Assembly: GCF_014651915.1 (NCBI RefSeq)
Contig: NZ_BMXU01000002.1
Coordinates: forward strand, 811,507 to 875,506
Length of the DNA: 64,000 nucleotides
Origin: Parvularcula lutaonensis
GTDB lineage: Bacteria > Pseudomonadota > Alphaproteobacteria > Caulobacterales > Parvularculaceae
Direction: 5' to 3'
Below are positions 23,157 through 31,927 of the stretch, one piece after another. The position numbers and the translations under genes were made by a program. The notes beneath the pieces are model-generated. The model was not told where the DNA came from and searched no databases. It saw only the letters and a program-made list of their open reading frames with translations. The number at the start of each line of letters is the position of its first letter. The stretch's first letter is position 1.

Positions 23157-23585
23157 CTGTTCGCTATCTTTGATCTCGACGGGACACTGGCAGATGTCGA
23201 ACATCGCAGGCACCATATCCAAGGCGGGCGCCGTAACTGGCCCGCCTTTTTTCGTGCCTGCGTGGACGACAGACCAATCGCGCCGGTGATCACCATTTAT
23301 CGCGAACTGCTGGCTGCCGGGCACCGGGTGGAGATCTGGTCAGGCCGGTCCGACGAGGTGCGGGAACAGACCCACGCTTGGCTCGACCGCCATGTCGCGC
23401 CCGGCACGGTGGTCACCCGGATGCGGGCGCGGCGGGACTATCGCCCGGACGTCGAACTCAAGGAGGGTTGGCTTCTGGAAGAGACGACGCGACCTGACAT
23501 TATCTTTGACGATCGTCAGGCCGTGGTCGACATGTGGCGCCGCCACGGGCTCATCTGTGCCCAGGTGGCGCCGGGCGATTTCTAG
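23157..23585 (+). CDS. HAD-superfamily phosphatase, non-canonical start
   Basis: About 142 residues resembling the phosphatase half of T4-type polynucleotide kinase/phosphatase. The catalytic motif FDLDGTLADVEHRRHHIQ is followed by VEIWSGRSDEVREQTHAWL and the acidic motif IIFDDRQAVVDMW, ending QVAPGDF. No ATG, GTG or TTG exists in frame near the beginning; CTG 23157, with GAAGG upstream, is the best candidate. The next ATG (23262) would remove the catalytic aspartates. An intrinsic terminator is embedded in codons for GGRRNWPAFF. Its stop overlaps the convergent bamF stop (CTAG). The physiological substrate is unknown. Confidence 0.7.
   Translation: MFAIFDLDGTLADVEHRRHHIQGGRRNWPAFFRACVDDRPIAPVITIYRELLAAGHRVEIWSGRSDEVREQTHAWLDRHVAPGTVVTRMRARRDYRPDVELKEGWLLEETTRPDIIFDDRQAVVDMWRRHGLICAQVAPGDF
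23221..23252 (+). terminator. intrinsic terminator inside the HAD gene
   Basis: AAGGCGGGC pairs perfectly with GCCCGCCTT across a ten-base loop and is followed by TTTT. It lies 76-107 bp past the stop of the upstream membrane-protein gene but within the HAD reading frame, so it should end the upstream transcript and reduce HAD expression unless translation disrupts it. Confidence 0.7.
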
Positions 23586-24127
23586 CGGACGCCGGGAAGG
23601 CGCAGGACCCCGCGCTCATCGCGGGCAATGGTCACGGTCGCGCCCGGACCCGTCACGGAGTCGATCGACTGACGGCGTTGCTCGAGCCAGGCTTCACGGT
23701 CCTCGACGACCAGCGGCGCAGCGCTGTCATCGACCTCACCGTCGCGGAAGTTCCAGAAGAGGAGCCGGTTGGTCAGACTTTCCGACTTCTCGACCCGGCC
23801 GCCATTCTCCGCCGCAAGAATCGCACGGATCGACGGATCGACATCCAGCGCACCGATCTGGGCGATCAGGGCCAGCTCGCCCGACGATGGTGGTTCGCTC
23901 GACGTGTCACCGAGAAGAAGCTGCTGCGTCCGCTGGGTCGTGGATAGCTCCTCCGGCCGCGTCTCACCCGGCCGCGGCGGGCGCAGGGCATAGTCCGGGG
24001 GCACGGTCAGCGGCGGCTTGGTGATGACAGCAAACTCGTCCGGCGCGTTGCGGTTGGCCAGCGGGCCAGCCGAGCTGCACGCCGCGAGGGCGGCTGCCGA
24101 AAGAGCGAGAAGCGAGAGCATGCGCAT
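23582..24127 (-). CDS. bamF: BamF-type outer-membrane lipoprotein (DUF3035)
   Basis: A 181-residue lipoprotein associated with the beta-barrel assembly machine in alphaproteobacteria. The start is placed at 24127 because MRMLSLLALSAAALAAC is a clean lipoprotein signal; a longer frame to 24232 lacks one. The mature part has NAPDEFAVITKPPLTVPPDY, the DUF3035 signature, then RPPRPGETRPEE. The order ileS-lspA-bamF is conserved in the class. BamA, the core of the complex, is encoded at 59.5 kb. Confidence 0.85.
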   Translation of the reverse strand: MRMLSLLALSAAALAACSSAGPLANRNAPDEFAVITKPPLTVPPDYALRPPRPGETRPEELSTTQRTQQLLLGDTSSEPPSSGELALIAQIGALDVDPSIRAILAAENGGRVEKSESLTNRLLFWNFRDGEVDDSAAPLVVEDREAWLEQRRQSIDSVTGPGATVTIARDERGVLRLPGVR

Positions 24128-24186
24128 GGTCACCTGCCGTGAGATTGAAACGTGGTGGTACAAGAACGGGCGTGCGAGGGAAACCC

Positions 24187-24720
24187 CTACAGCCCGGCCT
24201 GGTCCTTCGCCTTGCCCTTCCGTTCGAGCCAAAGCGCGTCGAAGAGGAGTAGGGCGACGCCGACATTGATCGCAGCGTCGGCGACATTGAAAATATAGGG
24301 AAAGCCAAGCCCGGAGAAATCGAGAAAGTCCACGACGTAACCGTAGAAAACCCGGTCGATCAGGTTCCCGATCGCTCCGCCCAGGATCAGTCCCGCACCC
24401 GCCGCCGTCACCGGCCGCTGGATGGTCATCAGCCAGCGAATGATGAAGCCGGATACGATGATCGACAGAAGCGACAGAAGCACCCGGCTGGACATCCCGC
24501 CCGCGAAGAGGCCGAAGCTGACGCCGCGATTCTCCGTATAGGTGAGGTCGAAAATACCGCTGATCTCGATCTTGCGCTGGAAGCGGTAGGGCAGACGGAT
24601 ACCGTGCAAAACCCAGAGCTTTGTCAGTTGGTCGAGGATCAGGGCCACTCCGGCAATAATCATTCCCAGACGGAACAGGGGGCGGCGTAGGGCCGCCTTC
24701 GCTGCATGCACGGGCGTCAT
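24187..24720 (-). CDS. lspA: lipoprotein signal peptidase (signal peptidase II)
   Basis: Inner-membrane aspartic protease of 177 residues that removes signal peptides from prolipoproteins. Four transmembrane helices are evident. Conserved boxes are VALILDQLTKLWV, TENRGVSFGLF, GGAIGNLIDRVFYGYVVDFL and FNVADAAINVG, the last two carrying the catalytic aspartates. ATG 24720 overlaps the ileS stop by 4 bp and is preferred to an earlier in-frame ATG at 24741 inside ileS. It would process the BamF, efflux and other lipoproteins in this window. Confidence 0.95.
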   Translation of the reverse strand: MTPVHAAKAALRRPLFRLGMIIAGVALILDQLTKLWVLHGIRLPYRFQRKIEISGIFDLTYTENRGVSFGLFAGGMSSRVLLSLLSIIVSGFIIRWLMTIQRPVTAAGAGLILGGAIGNLIDRVFYGYVVDFLDFSGLGFPYIFNVADAAINVGVALLLFDALWLERKGKAKDQAGL

Positions 24721-27596
24721 GCCTCGACGGCTTCCTTGCAACGTCCGCAGAGCGCGCCTTCCTCAGGGACCTCCGGCAGGACCCGCCAGCACCGGCCGCA
24801 TTTGTTGCCTTCGGCCTTCTCGATCACGACCGAAATACCCGGCTGCTCGCCGAGCCTGAACGCATCAGAAGCCCCCGGAGTTTCGCCGAGACGGGCCTGG
24901 GAGGTGATGGCGATTTCGGCCCAGTTGACGCCCTTGGCCAGTTCCGCAAGGTCGCCTTCGATATGGATGCCGGCCGCTGCTTCAAGGCTCGCACCGAGCG
25001 TCTTCTCGTTGCGCTTCTCTTCAATGGCGCCCGTGATGACCCGGCGAATGCCGCGCAGCTTGGCCCAGCGTTCGGCCAGGGCTTCGTCCCGGTAAGTCTC
25101 CGGCACCGAAGCAAAAGCGAGGAGGTGCACGGAGGCTTTTTTCTCGCCGAGCCCGGCGGGGAAGTGGTCATAGACCTCTTCCGCCGTGAACGGACAGATC
25201 GGTGCAAGGAGGCGGGTCACCGCGTCGAGCAGCGTCGCCATGACCGTGCGCGTCGCGCGCCGCTTCATCGATGAAGGTGCATCGCAATAGAGGCAGTCTT
25301 TGCGAACGTCGAAGTAGAAGGCGGAGAGGTCCTGGATCACGAATTCCGACAGGGCGCGCCAAGCGGCCTTGAAGTTGTACGCGCGGAAGCTAGCCTGCAT
25401 CTTCGCATCGACTTCCTGCAGGCGATGCAGGACGTAGCGTTCGAGATCCGGCATGTCGCCAAAGTCAACCGCCTCGTCCTCCGTATACCCATCGAGTGCT
25501 GCAAGCAGATAGCGCAGCGTATTGCGCAGCTTGCGATAGGCATCGACGGCGGAGCCGAGGATCTCGTCTCCCACCCGGATGTCTTCCTGCACGTCGGAAC
25601 TTGCCACCCAGATCCGCAGGATGTCGGCGCCGAACTTGTTCGTCACCTCGTCCGGCAGCATCGTATTGCCGAGCGATTTCGACATCTTCCGGCCCTTGTC
25701 GTCCATGACGAAGCCGTGGGTGAAAATGGCCTTGTACGGGGCACGCCCACGGGTGCCGCAGCTTTCGAGCAGTGATGACTGGAACCAACCGCGATGCTGG
25801 TCCGAGCCTTCCATGTAGAGATCGGCTGGCCAGGTCAGGTCGTCCCGTGCTTCGAGCGTGAAGGCGTGGGTGCAGCCGGAGTCGAACCACACATCGAGAA
25901 TGTCCGTGACCTTCTCGAAATCGGCCGGGTCATACTTGTCGCCCAGGAACTCAGCATCCGGTGTATCGAACCAGGCATCGGCGCCTTTCTCGGTGATAGC
26001 GGCGACGATGCGGGCATTGACGTCGGCGTCGACGAGCGGCTCGCCATCCTTGTCCACGAAGAGCGCGATCGGCACGCCCCAGGCGCGCTGGCGCGAAACC
26101 AGCCAGTCCGGGCGCTGCTCGACCATGCCGCGCAGGCGATTGCGGCCCGACGGCGGGTAGAAAGTCGTCTCGTCGATGGCTTTGAGGGCCGTTTCGCGGA
26201 GTGATCCCTCGCCCGTTCCCACACGGATGAACCATTGCGGCGTGTTGCGGAAGAGGACAGGGGCTTTCGAGCGCCATGAGTGCGGGTAGGAGTGAATCAG
26301 GCGGCCACGGGCGAGAAGCGACCCCTTCGCCGTCAGGGCCTTGATGACTTCAGGGTTCGCATCGCCTTCCTCGCCGGCCTTCTTGCCCTCCGTGCGGAAG
26401 ACCTTCATTCCCTCGAAGCCTGGCGCTTCGTCGGTATACGCACCGTCAGGACCAACCGTATAGGGGATCGCGTCAAGGGGCAGGCCCGCACCGAGCCATG
26501 CGAAATAGTCTTCCTGGCCGTGGCTGGGCGCTGTGTGCACGAAACCCGTGCCGGCATCGTCGGTGACGTGGTCGCCGGGCAGCATGGGAACGTCGAAATC
26601 GTAGCTGTTCGCGTGCCCTTCGAGCGGGTGGCGCAGCTTCGCGCCTTCGAGCTGCGACGGCGAGACATCGCCAAGCCGCTTGTAGCGGGCGACGAACGCC
26701 GCAGCGAAAACTTCCTCCGCGAGCTTGTCGGCAAGGATCAGCCGGTCGCCGGGCTTGGCGAAGGGCGCGAAGTCGAGGTCCTCGCGCACGCTTTCCACTT
26801 CGTAGAGGCCATAGGAGAGACCGGGCCCATAGCAGACCGCGCGGTTGGCCGGGATCGTCCAGGGCGTCGTGGTCCAGATGACGATATCAGCACCTTCGAG
26901 ACCTGGAGGCGCGTCCTTGAACGGGAACTTCACCCAGATGGTCGTGGACTGATGATCGTGGTACTCGATCTCGGCCTCGGCGAGAGCGGTCTGCTCCACC
27001 GGTGACCACATGATGGGCTTGGAACCCCTGTAGACGAGGCCCTTCTCGGCGAAGGTCAGGAACTCCTTCACGATGGCCGCTTCGGTGGCGAAGTCCATCG
27101 TCTGGTAGGGATGGTCCCAGTCGCCGACGACGCCGAGGCGCTTGAACTCGGCCTTCTGGATGTCGATCCACTTCGCGGCGTATTTCCGGCATTCGGTTCG
27201 GAACTCCGAGGGCGGAACGTCGCCTTTCTTGCGGCCCTTGCCCCGGAACTGCTCTTCGACCTTCCACTCGATCGGCAGGCCGTGACAGTCCCAGCCGGGG
27301 ACGTAGTTGGCATCGTATCCCATCATCTGATGGGTGCGGACAATGATATCCTTGATGGTCTTGTTGAGCGCGGTGCCCATGTGCAGGTGGCCGTTGGCGT
27401 AAGGCGGGCCGTCATGCAGCACATAGGGCTCGCGGCCCTTCGATTGCTCGCGCAGCAGCTTGTAGAGGCCCATCTCCTCCCAGCGCTTGAGGATCTGCGG
27501 CTCTTTCTTCGGAAGACCGCCGCGCATCGGGAAGTCCGTCGCGGGCAGGAAGAGCGTGTCTTTGTAGTCGTTCTTCGAACGTTGATCGTCAGCCAT
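24717..27596 (-). CDS. ileS: isoleucyl-tRNA synthetase
   Basis: Class I synthetase of 959 residues. The HIGH-type motif is PPYANGHLHMGT (about 63-74). The CP1 editing domain occupies roughly 190-400 (WTTTPWTIPANRA). The KMSKS loop is GRKMSKSLGNT (about 635). A C-terminal zinc module CGRCWRVLPEVPEEGALCGRC has four cysteines, typical of bacterial-type (mupirocin-sensitive class) enzymes. It overlaps lspA by 4 bp. A palindromic intergenic element separates it from ribF upstream. Confidence 0.97.
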   Translation of the reverse strand: MADDQRSKNDYKDTLFLPATDFPMRGGLPKKEPQILKRWEEMGLYKLLREQSKGREPYVLHDGPPYANGHLHMGTALNKTIKDIIVRTHQMMGYDANYVPGWDCHGLPIEWKVEEQFRGKGRKKGDVPPSEFRTECRKYAAKWIDIQKAEFKRLGVVGDWDHPYQTMDFATEAAIVKEFLTFAEKGLVYRGSKPIMWSPVEQTALAEAEIEYHDHQSTTIWVKFPFKDAPPGLEGADIVIWTTTPWTIPANRAVCYGPGLSYGLYEVESVREDLDFAPFAKPGDRLILADKLAEEVFAAAFVARYKRLGDVSPSQLEGAKLRHPLEGHANSYDFDVPMLPGDHVTDDAGTGFVHTAPSHGQEDYFAWLGAGLPLDAIPYTVGPDGAYTDEAPGFEGMKVFRTEGKKAGEEGDANPEVIKALTAKGSLLARGRLIHSYPHSWRSKAPVLFRNTPQWFIRVGTGEGSLRETALKAIDETTFYPPSGRNRLRGMVEQRPDWLVSRQRAWGVPIALFVDKDGEPLVDADVNARIVAAITEKGADAWFDTPDAEFLGDKYDPADFEKVTDILDVWFDSGCTHAFTLEARDDLTWPADLYMEGSDQHRGWFQSSLLESCGTRGRAPYKAIFTHGFVMDDKGRKMSKSLGNTMLPDEVTNKFGADILRIWVASSDVQEDIRVGDEILGSAVDAYRKLRNTLRYLLAALDGYTEDEAVDFGDMPDLERYVLHRLQEVDAKMQASFRAYNFKAAWRALSEFVIQDLSAFYFDVRKDCLYCDAPSSMKRRATRTVMATLLDAVTRLLAPICPFTAEEVYDHFPAGLGEKKASVHLLAFASVPETYRDEALAERWAKLRGIRRVITGAIEEKRNEKTLGASLEAAAGIHIEGDLAELAKGVNWAEIAITSQARLGETPGASDAFRLGEQPGISVVIEKAEGNKCGRCWRVLPEVPEEGALCGRCKEAVEA

Positions 27597-27654
27597 ACCG
27601 GGGCGCTTAGCGGGGGTTGGACGCGAGGGCTAGCGGTGAAACGGCGCTCAGTTT

Positions 27655-27776
27655 CACCTCTCCCTCCGGGAGAGGTCGGCGTCTGTGATGCGGGGTGAGG
27701 GCGAGCATCGCGAGAGCTGCGGCCTTCACCCGAAGCCTGCTCGCGCAGCCTTCAAGCTCTCCTGGAGGGAGAGGTG
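27655..27776. repeat. palindromic intergenic element between ribF and ileS
   Basis: CACCTCTCCCTCC at 27655 is mirrored by GGAGGGAGAGGTG at 27764, making a 122-bp element with 13-bp terminal inverted repeats and further internal pairing (CTCCGGGAG; GGGTGAGGGC against GCCTTCACCC). It looks like a small non-autonomous or structured repeat inserted in the operon gap. Confidence 0.65.
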
Positions 27777-27777
27777 G

Positions 27778-28707
27778 TCAGGCGCCCAACATTCGCCGCG
27801 CTTCGTCGCTGTCCGCCGCAATCTGCGCTTTCAGCGCATCAAGTCCGTCCATCGGTCGTTCTTCGCGGATGAAATCCACGAAGTGGCATCGCAGGGTCTT
27901 GCCATAGAGGTCGCCGTCCCAGTCGAAGAGATGCACTTCGAGGCGCTCTTCCTTGCCGTCCACCGTCGGGCGGATGCCGATATTGGCAATGGCCGGGAAG
28001 GTCTCGCCGCCGACCTCTGCGCGAACGGCATAGACGCCGTAAAGAGGGCGGATTACGTCGCCGAGGGCAATATTGGCTGTCGGGAAGCCGAGCTGCCGGG
28101 CAAGCTTTCGGCCTTCGGTCACTTCGCCATCGACGAACCAGTCGCGGCCGAGGATTTCGCGCGCGTCCTTTGGCCTGCCCTCGCGAAGGGCATCGCGGGC
28201 CTGGCTTGAGGAGAATTTCTCCCCTTTCGACCCGACGGGTTCGATCGCCTCGTAGTGCATCCCGAGATGACCCGCGATCTCCGCCAGCGTTGCCGAGGAG
28301 CCCGAGCGGCCCTTGCCGAACTGGAAGTCTTTCCCGGTCACGACCCCTGCGAGGCCCAGCGTGTCGTGCAGCACGCCGCTGATGAACTCGTCAGGAGTCT
28401 GACGGTGAAGCTCTTCATTGAAGGGCAGGGCAAAGACGTGCGCGCAGCCGTGGTGCTCGAGCAGTTCGGCCTTCGCGGGAAGCGGCGTCAGGATGAAGGG
28501 CGGCGCGTCGGGGTTGAAGACCCTGCGCGGATGCGGCTCGAACGTCACGGCAGCAAGCGGCCTGCCCAAACGGCCAGCCAGCTTGCGGGCTTCATCGATC
28601 AGGGCCTGATGCCCCCGGTGCACACCGTCCAAATTCCCCATCACGGCGACCATGCCGCGAAGGTCCTGCCCGATGGGGCAGGAAAGGGGTGCACGGACGA
28701 GGCTCAC
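27778..28707 (-). CDS. ribF: bifunctional riboflavin kinase/FAD synthetase
   Basis: A 309-residue enzyme making FMN and FAD. The N-terminal adenylyltransferase domain has VAVMGNLDGVHRGHQALIDEA (about 20-40) and SSSQARDALREG. The C-terminal kinase domain starts near 185 with LGFPTANIALGDVIRPLYGVYAV and ends with VHLFDWDGDLYGKTLRCHFVDF type sequence. The start overlaps the HAD gene stop by 4 bp. HAD-ribF-ileS-lspA-bamF are all on the minus strand with close spacing, so a shared transcript is likely. Confidence 0.95.
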   Translation of the reverse strand: MSLVRAPLSCPIGQDLRGMVAVMGNLDGVHRGHQALIDEARKLAGRLGRPLAAVTFEPHPRRVFNPDAPPFILTPLPAKAELLEHHGCAHVFALPFNEELHRQTPDEFISGVLHDTLGLAGVVTGKDFQFGKGRSGSSATLAEIAGHLGMHYEAIEPVGSKGEKFSSSQARDALREGRPKDAREILGRDWFVDGEVTEGRKLARQLGFPTANIALGDVIRPLYGVYAVRAEVGGETFPAIANIGIRPTVDGKEERLEVHLFDWDGDLYGKTLRCHFVDFIREERPMDGLDALKAQIAADSDEARRMLGA

Positions 28708-29561
28708 CAGGCGAGCGTGTCCATGGCGTATTCCGCATGGACGCCGTTCTCTTCGAGCGCCGCGGCAAGCTTGGAAGCCGACAGGCTGCCATTTGCCCGC
28801 GCTTCCTCCGCGAAGATGCCGTCAGCGACGAAGAGGCAGTCGAGCCCCTGGTCATTCGCGCCCTTTACATCGGTGCCGAGGCCATCGCCGATGACGAGAA
28901 TGCGCTCGGGCACCTTGCCGGTGATCTCCCGCATCCGCTGCTTCGCCAGCTCGTAGATCGGTGCATGGGGCTTCCCGCCCAGGATGACCTTCCCACCAAG
29001 TTCCTCGTAGAGCTGCCCGATCGCACCGGCGCAGTAGATCAGCTTGTCGCCGTATTTCACCACAATGTCCGGGTTCGCACAGACCATCGGCAGGCCGCGC
29101 CTCGCCAGCGGCTCGAGAAGCCCGCGATAGTCTTCAGGCGTCTCGGTCTGGTCATCGTCAAGGCCGGAGCAGAAGATTGCGTCGGCCTCGTCGGCGCCCG
29201 CCAGTTTCACGTCGATGGCGCGGAACAGGTCATCGTCCTTCGATGGGCCAATCCGGAAAAAGGTCTTGTCCGACATCTCGCGGATGACCTCGGTGGTCGC
29301 ATCGCCAGAGGTGACGATCGCATCCCATGCGTCCCGAGGCAGGCCGAGCCTGTCGAGCTGGGCGGGGATCACCGAGGAAGGCCGGGGCGCATTGGTCAGG
29401 ATTACCAGCGGTCCTCGCTCCGCCCGGAACATGCTCGTCGCCTCGGCCGCGCCGGGGAAAAGCTCGCGCCCATTATGGATGACGCCCCATGCATCGCAAA
29501 GGACAGCGTCATAGGCGTCAGCAATCTCGCTTAGCCCGGTAATGATCCGCGGTTCAGACAT
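28704..29561 (-). CDS. HAD class IIA hydrolase (TIGR01459-like)
   Basis: A 285-residue HAD-superfamily protein of the NagD/pyridoxal-phosphatase-like class. Motif I is AVLCDAWGVIHNG, motif II is VILTNAPRP, a class IIA cap domain occupies about 85-190, and motif IV is ILVIGDGLGTDVKGANDQG. ATG 29561 (MSEPRIITGLSEI) is chosen over an in-frame ATG 48 bp upstream because it fits homologues. Members of this group are conserved next to ribF in alphaproteobacteria. Their substrate is not established. Confidence 0.85.
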   Translation of the reverse strand: MSEPRIITGLSEIADAYDAVLCDAWGVIHNGRELFPGAAEATSMFRAERGPLVILTNAPRPSSVIPAQLDRLGLPRDAWDAIVTSGDATTEVIREMSDKTFFRIGPSKDDDLFRAIDVKLAGADEADAIFCSGLDDDQTETPEDYRGLLEPLARRGLPMVCANPDIVVKYGDKLIYCAGAIGQLYEELGGKVILGGKPHAPIYELAKQRMREITGKVPERILVIGDGLGTDVKGANDQGLDCLFVADGIFAEEARANGSLSASKLAAALEENGVHAEYAMDTLAW

Positions 29562-29683
29562 GGTTCTCGCGATAGGGGCTGTCGCAGGGGGAGGCAAGAA
29601 CGGCGTCACCGCTTCTTTTCGATCCCGATGGGCGGGACTCCCTTCCCAAGCGGCTGCCGCTGCGTTATATCGAAAAGCGGCAA

Positions 29684-30256
29684 ATGGGGCAGGGCATGCA
29701 AGACGGCTGGGAGAAGGAAACTTCGGCTGAGCGATTGCTCTACGACGATGCGGAGCCGCGGCTCCTGCGTCCTGTCCAGAGCACCGTCCTGAAACTGCGC
29801 AGGCCCGCGCTTCTATTCTTTCCCCTGACCCTCATCATCGCCGCGCTCGTGCCCGGTATCCTCGGCGCCGCCCTCCTGCGCGGGATCGTGCCCGGCCAGA
29901 TCGAGGTCGTTGCCGGCAGTCTCGGCACGTTCTTCCTTGTGGTCCTGGGGTTCGCCGTCCTCCTTGCGCGCAGGGAAGGCGGCAGCTTTGCGCTGCTGAT
30001 GCCCAGCACCCTCAGCGTGACCCATTTTCTCCTCATGCTCGGCCTCGCAGCGGCGATGTTCGGAAGTCCCATGCTGCAGGGCACCGCCTTCCCGGCAATC
30101 CTGGGCTCAGTGCCGGGGCCGCAGCTCGACGAGCCCCACCTGATGGTTTTCAAAGCCTACTGCTTCTTCTTCGTTGTCCTGACTCTCATGGCGGTGCTGT
30201 CGGTCTTCATTCTCCGCATCACCGGCTTCCAAAGGGTCGTTGCAGACGCGGCGTAA
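29684..30256 (+). CDS. unknown four-helix membrane protein
   Basis: A 190-residue integral membrane protein. After a charged N-terminus (about 1-40) there are hydrophobic segments near 41-68, 78-95, 103-128 and 155-180. No family recognised. The start could be 29684 or 29696; GGGGCAGGG directly before the second is ribosome-binding-site-like. It is divergent from the HAD-ribF operon and ends 40 bp before the likely glyQ start. Confidence 0.65.
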   Translation: MGQGMQDGWEKETSAERLLYDDAEPRLLRPVQSTVLKLRRPALLFFPLTLIIAALVPGILGAALLRGIVPGQIEVVAGSLGTFFLVVLGFAVLLARREGGSFALLMPSTLSVTHFLLMLGLAAAMFGSPMLQGTAFPAILGSVPGPQLDEPHLMVFKAYCFFFVVLTLMAVLSVFILRITGFQRVVADAA

Positions 30257-30296
30257 CCGGCTAGAGAGCGTCTTTGCCGGACCGCAGGAGACGAGA

Positions 30297-31235
30297 TTGA
30301 CGGGCAGCGCCAAAACCGAACCGCTCACTTTCCAGGACCTGATCCTGAAGCTCCAGCACTACTGGGCGGATCATGGCTGCGTTGTGCTGCAGCCTTACGA
30401 CCTCGAGATGGGGGCGGGCACCTTCCACCCCGCGACGACCCTGCGCTCGCTCGGTCCGAAGGCTTGGAACGCTGCCTATGTCCAGCCCTGCCGGCGTCCG
30501 ACCGATGGCCGCTATGGTGCCAACCCGAACCGCTTCCAGCATTACTACCAGTTCCAGGTCGTCCTGAAGCCGAGCCCGGAGAACATCCAGGAGCTCTATC
30601 TCGGCAGCCTCGACGCCATCGGCATCGACCGCACCAAGCACGATGTCCGCTTCGTCGAGGACGACTGGGAAAGCCCGACCCTCGGCGCGTGGGGCCTTGG
30701 CTGGGAGGTCTGGTGCGACGGCATGGAGGTGACGCAGTTCACTTATTTCCAGCAGGTCGGCGGCTTCGACTGCAAGCCGGTGACGGGCGAGATCACCTAC
30801 GGGCTTGAGCGGCTCGCCATGTATGTGCAGGGCGTCGATAACGCCTTCGACCTCGTCTATGGAGGTCACAACCCCGACACGGGCAAGCCCTTCACCTATG
30901 CCGACGTCTTCCACCAAAACGAGGTCGAGCAGTCCGCCTACAACTTCGAACGAGCGAACACTGAGGTTCTCTTCCGCCAGTTCGCCGAAGCGGAAGAAGC
31001 CTGCGCCGACCTCCTCCGTGAAGACGCGCCGAAGCTCTGCCTGCCTGCCTATGAGCAGTGCATCAAGGCTTCCCACCTGTTCAACCTTCTCGACGCCCGC
31101 GGGGTGATCTCGGTGGCGGAGCGTCAGAGCTATATCCTCCGGGTACGGAAACTTGCCAAGATGTGCTGCGAGGCCTGGCTTGAAAGCCCGCAGGGCGCTT
31201 CGGGCAAGCCTGGCGTGTCGGAGGCGGCGGCCTAG
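30297..31235 (+). CDS. glyQ: glycyl-tRNA synthetase alpha subunit
   Basis: Catalytic alpha chain of the heterotetrameric class II enzyme. TTG 30297 is proposed as start because GCAGGAG lies 6 nt upstream and the resulting 312 residues match the family; an in-frame ATG at 30240 would overlap the previous gene. Conserved features include [53 protein letters not shown]-type sequence (here GANPN), and the class II loop [19 protein letters not shown]. The beta subunit gene (glyS), usually next, is not in this window; mtgA follows at once. Confidence 0.93.
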   Translation: MTGSAKTEPLTFQDLILKLQHYWADHGCVVLQPYDLEMGAGTFHPATTLRSLGPKAWNAAYVQPCRRPTDGRYGANPNRFQHYYQFQVVLKPSPENIQELYLGSLDAIGIDRTKHDVRFVEDDWESPTLGAWGLGWEVWCDGMEVTQFTYFQQVGGFDCKPVTGEITYGLERLAMYVQGVDNAFDLVYGGHNPDTGKPFTYADVFHQNEVEQSAYNFERANTEVLFRQFAEAEEACADLLREDAPKLCLPAYEQCIKASHLFNLLDARGVISVAERQSYILRVRKLAKMCCEAWLESPQGASGKPGVSEAAA

Positions 31236-31237
31236 GT

Positions 31238-31927
31238 ATGGGCGCGGTCTGGACAGCGCTGAAATACGGCGTCCGGTTCGTCATCGGGCTTGTCATCGTC
31301 AGCCTGTTCTTCCTCGCATTCTACCGCTTCTTCCCGGTGCCGGGCACAACGCTGATGGGTTGGCGCTCGATGCAGGGCGAAGAGGTCAAATACGACTGGG
31401 TTTCGCTCGACGAAATCTCGCCGCATCTTATCCGTGCCGTGATCGCTTCGGAGGACTTCAAGTTCTGCCGCCATCTCGGCTTTGACCTTGGCGAGATGAA
31501 AGCCGCCTGGGAGGACTACAAGAACGGTGAGCCCCTGCGCGGCGCATCGACCATTTCCCAGCAGACCGCGAAGAACGCCTATCTCTGGCCCGGCCGGGGT
31601 CCTGTACGTAAGGTCTTCGAGGCAGCTTACACCGTGCCGATGGAGCTGACCTATTCCAAGCGCCGGATCATGGAGATCTATCTGAACGTGGCCGAGTGGG
31701 GCGATGGGATCTTCGGTGCGGAGGCCGCTGCGCAGGAGCGCTTCGGCAAGTCAGCCAAGGACCTGACGAAGTACGAGGCTTCCCTTCTCGCCACGGTCCT
31801 GCCGAATCCGAACGAATGGCGGGTCGACCCGCCGGGGCCTTACGTTCGCAAGCGCTCCGGCACCGTGCGGGCACGGATGAATACCGTCGAGGCCGAGGGC
31901 TTCGACGCTTGCGTGTTCAAGGACTGA
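31238..31927 (+). CDS. mtgA: monofunctional peptidoglycan glycosyltransferase
   Basis: GT51 enzyme of 229 residues that polymerises lipid II. One N-terminal transmembrane helix (about 10-30) anchors the domain in the periplasm. The catalytic glutamate is E72 in IASEDFKFCRHLGFD. The second conserved region is GASTISQQTAKNAYLWPGR, followed by KRRIMEIYLNVAEWGDGIFG, the family signature. It ends overlapping the convergent mnmC stop by 11 bp, so the two 3' ends interlock. Confidence 0.94.
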   Translation: MGAVWTALKYGVRFVIGLVIVSLFFLAFYRFFPVPGTTLMGWRSMQGEEVKYDWVSLDEISPHLIRAVIASEDFKFCRHLGFDLGEMKAAWEDYKNGEPLRGASTISQQTAKNAYLWPGRGPVRKVFEAAYTVPMELTYSKRRIMEIYLNVAEWGDGIFGAEAAAQERFGKSAKDLTKYEASLLATVLPNPNEWRVDPPGPYVRKRSGTVRARMNTVEAEGFDACVFKD

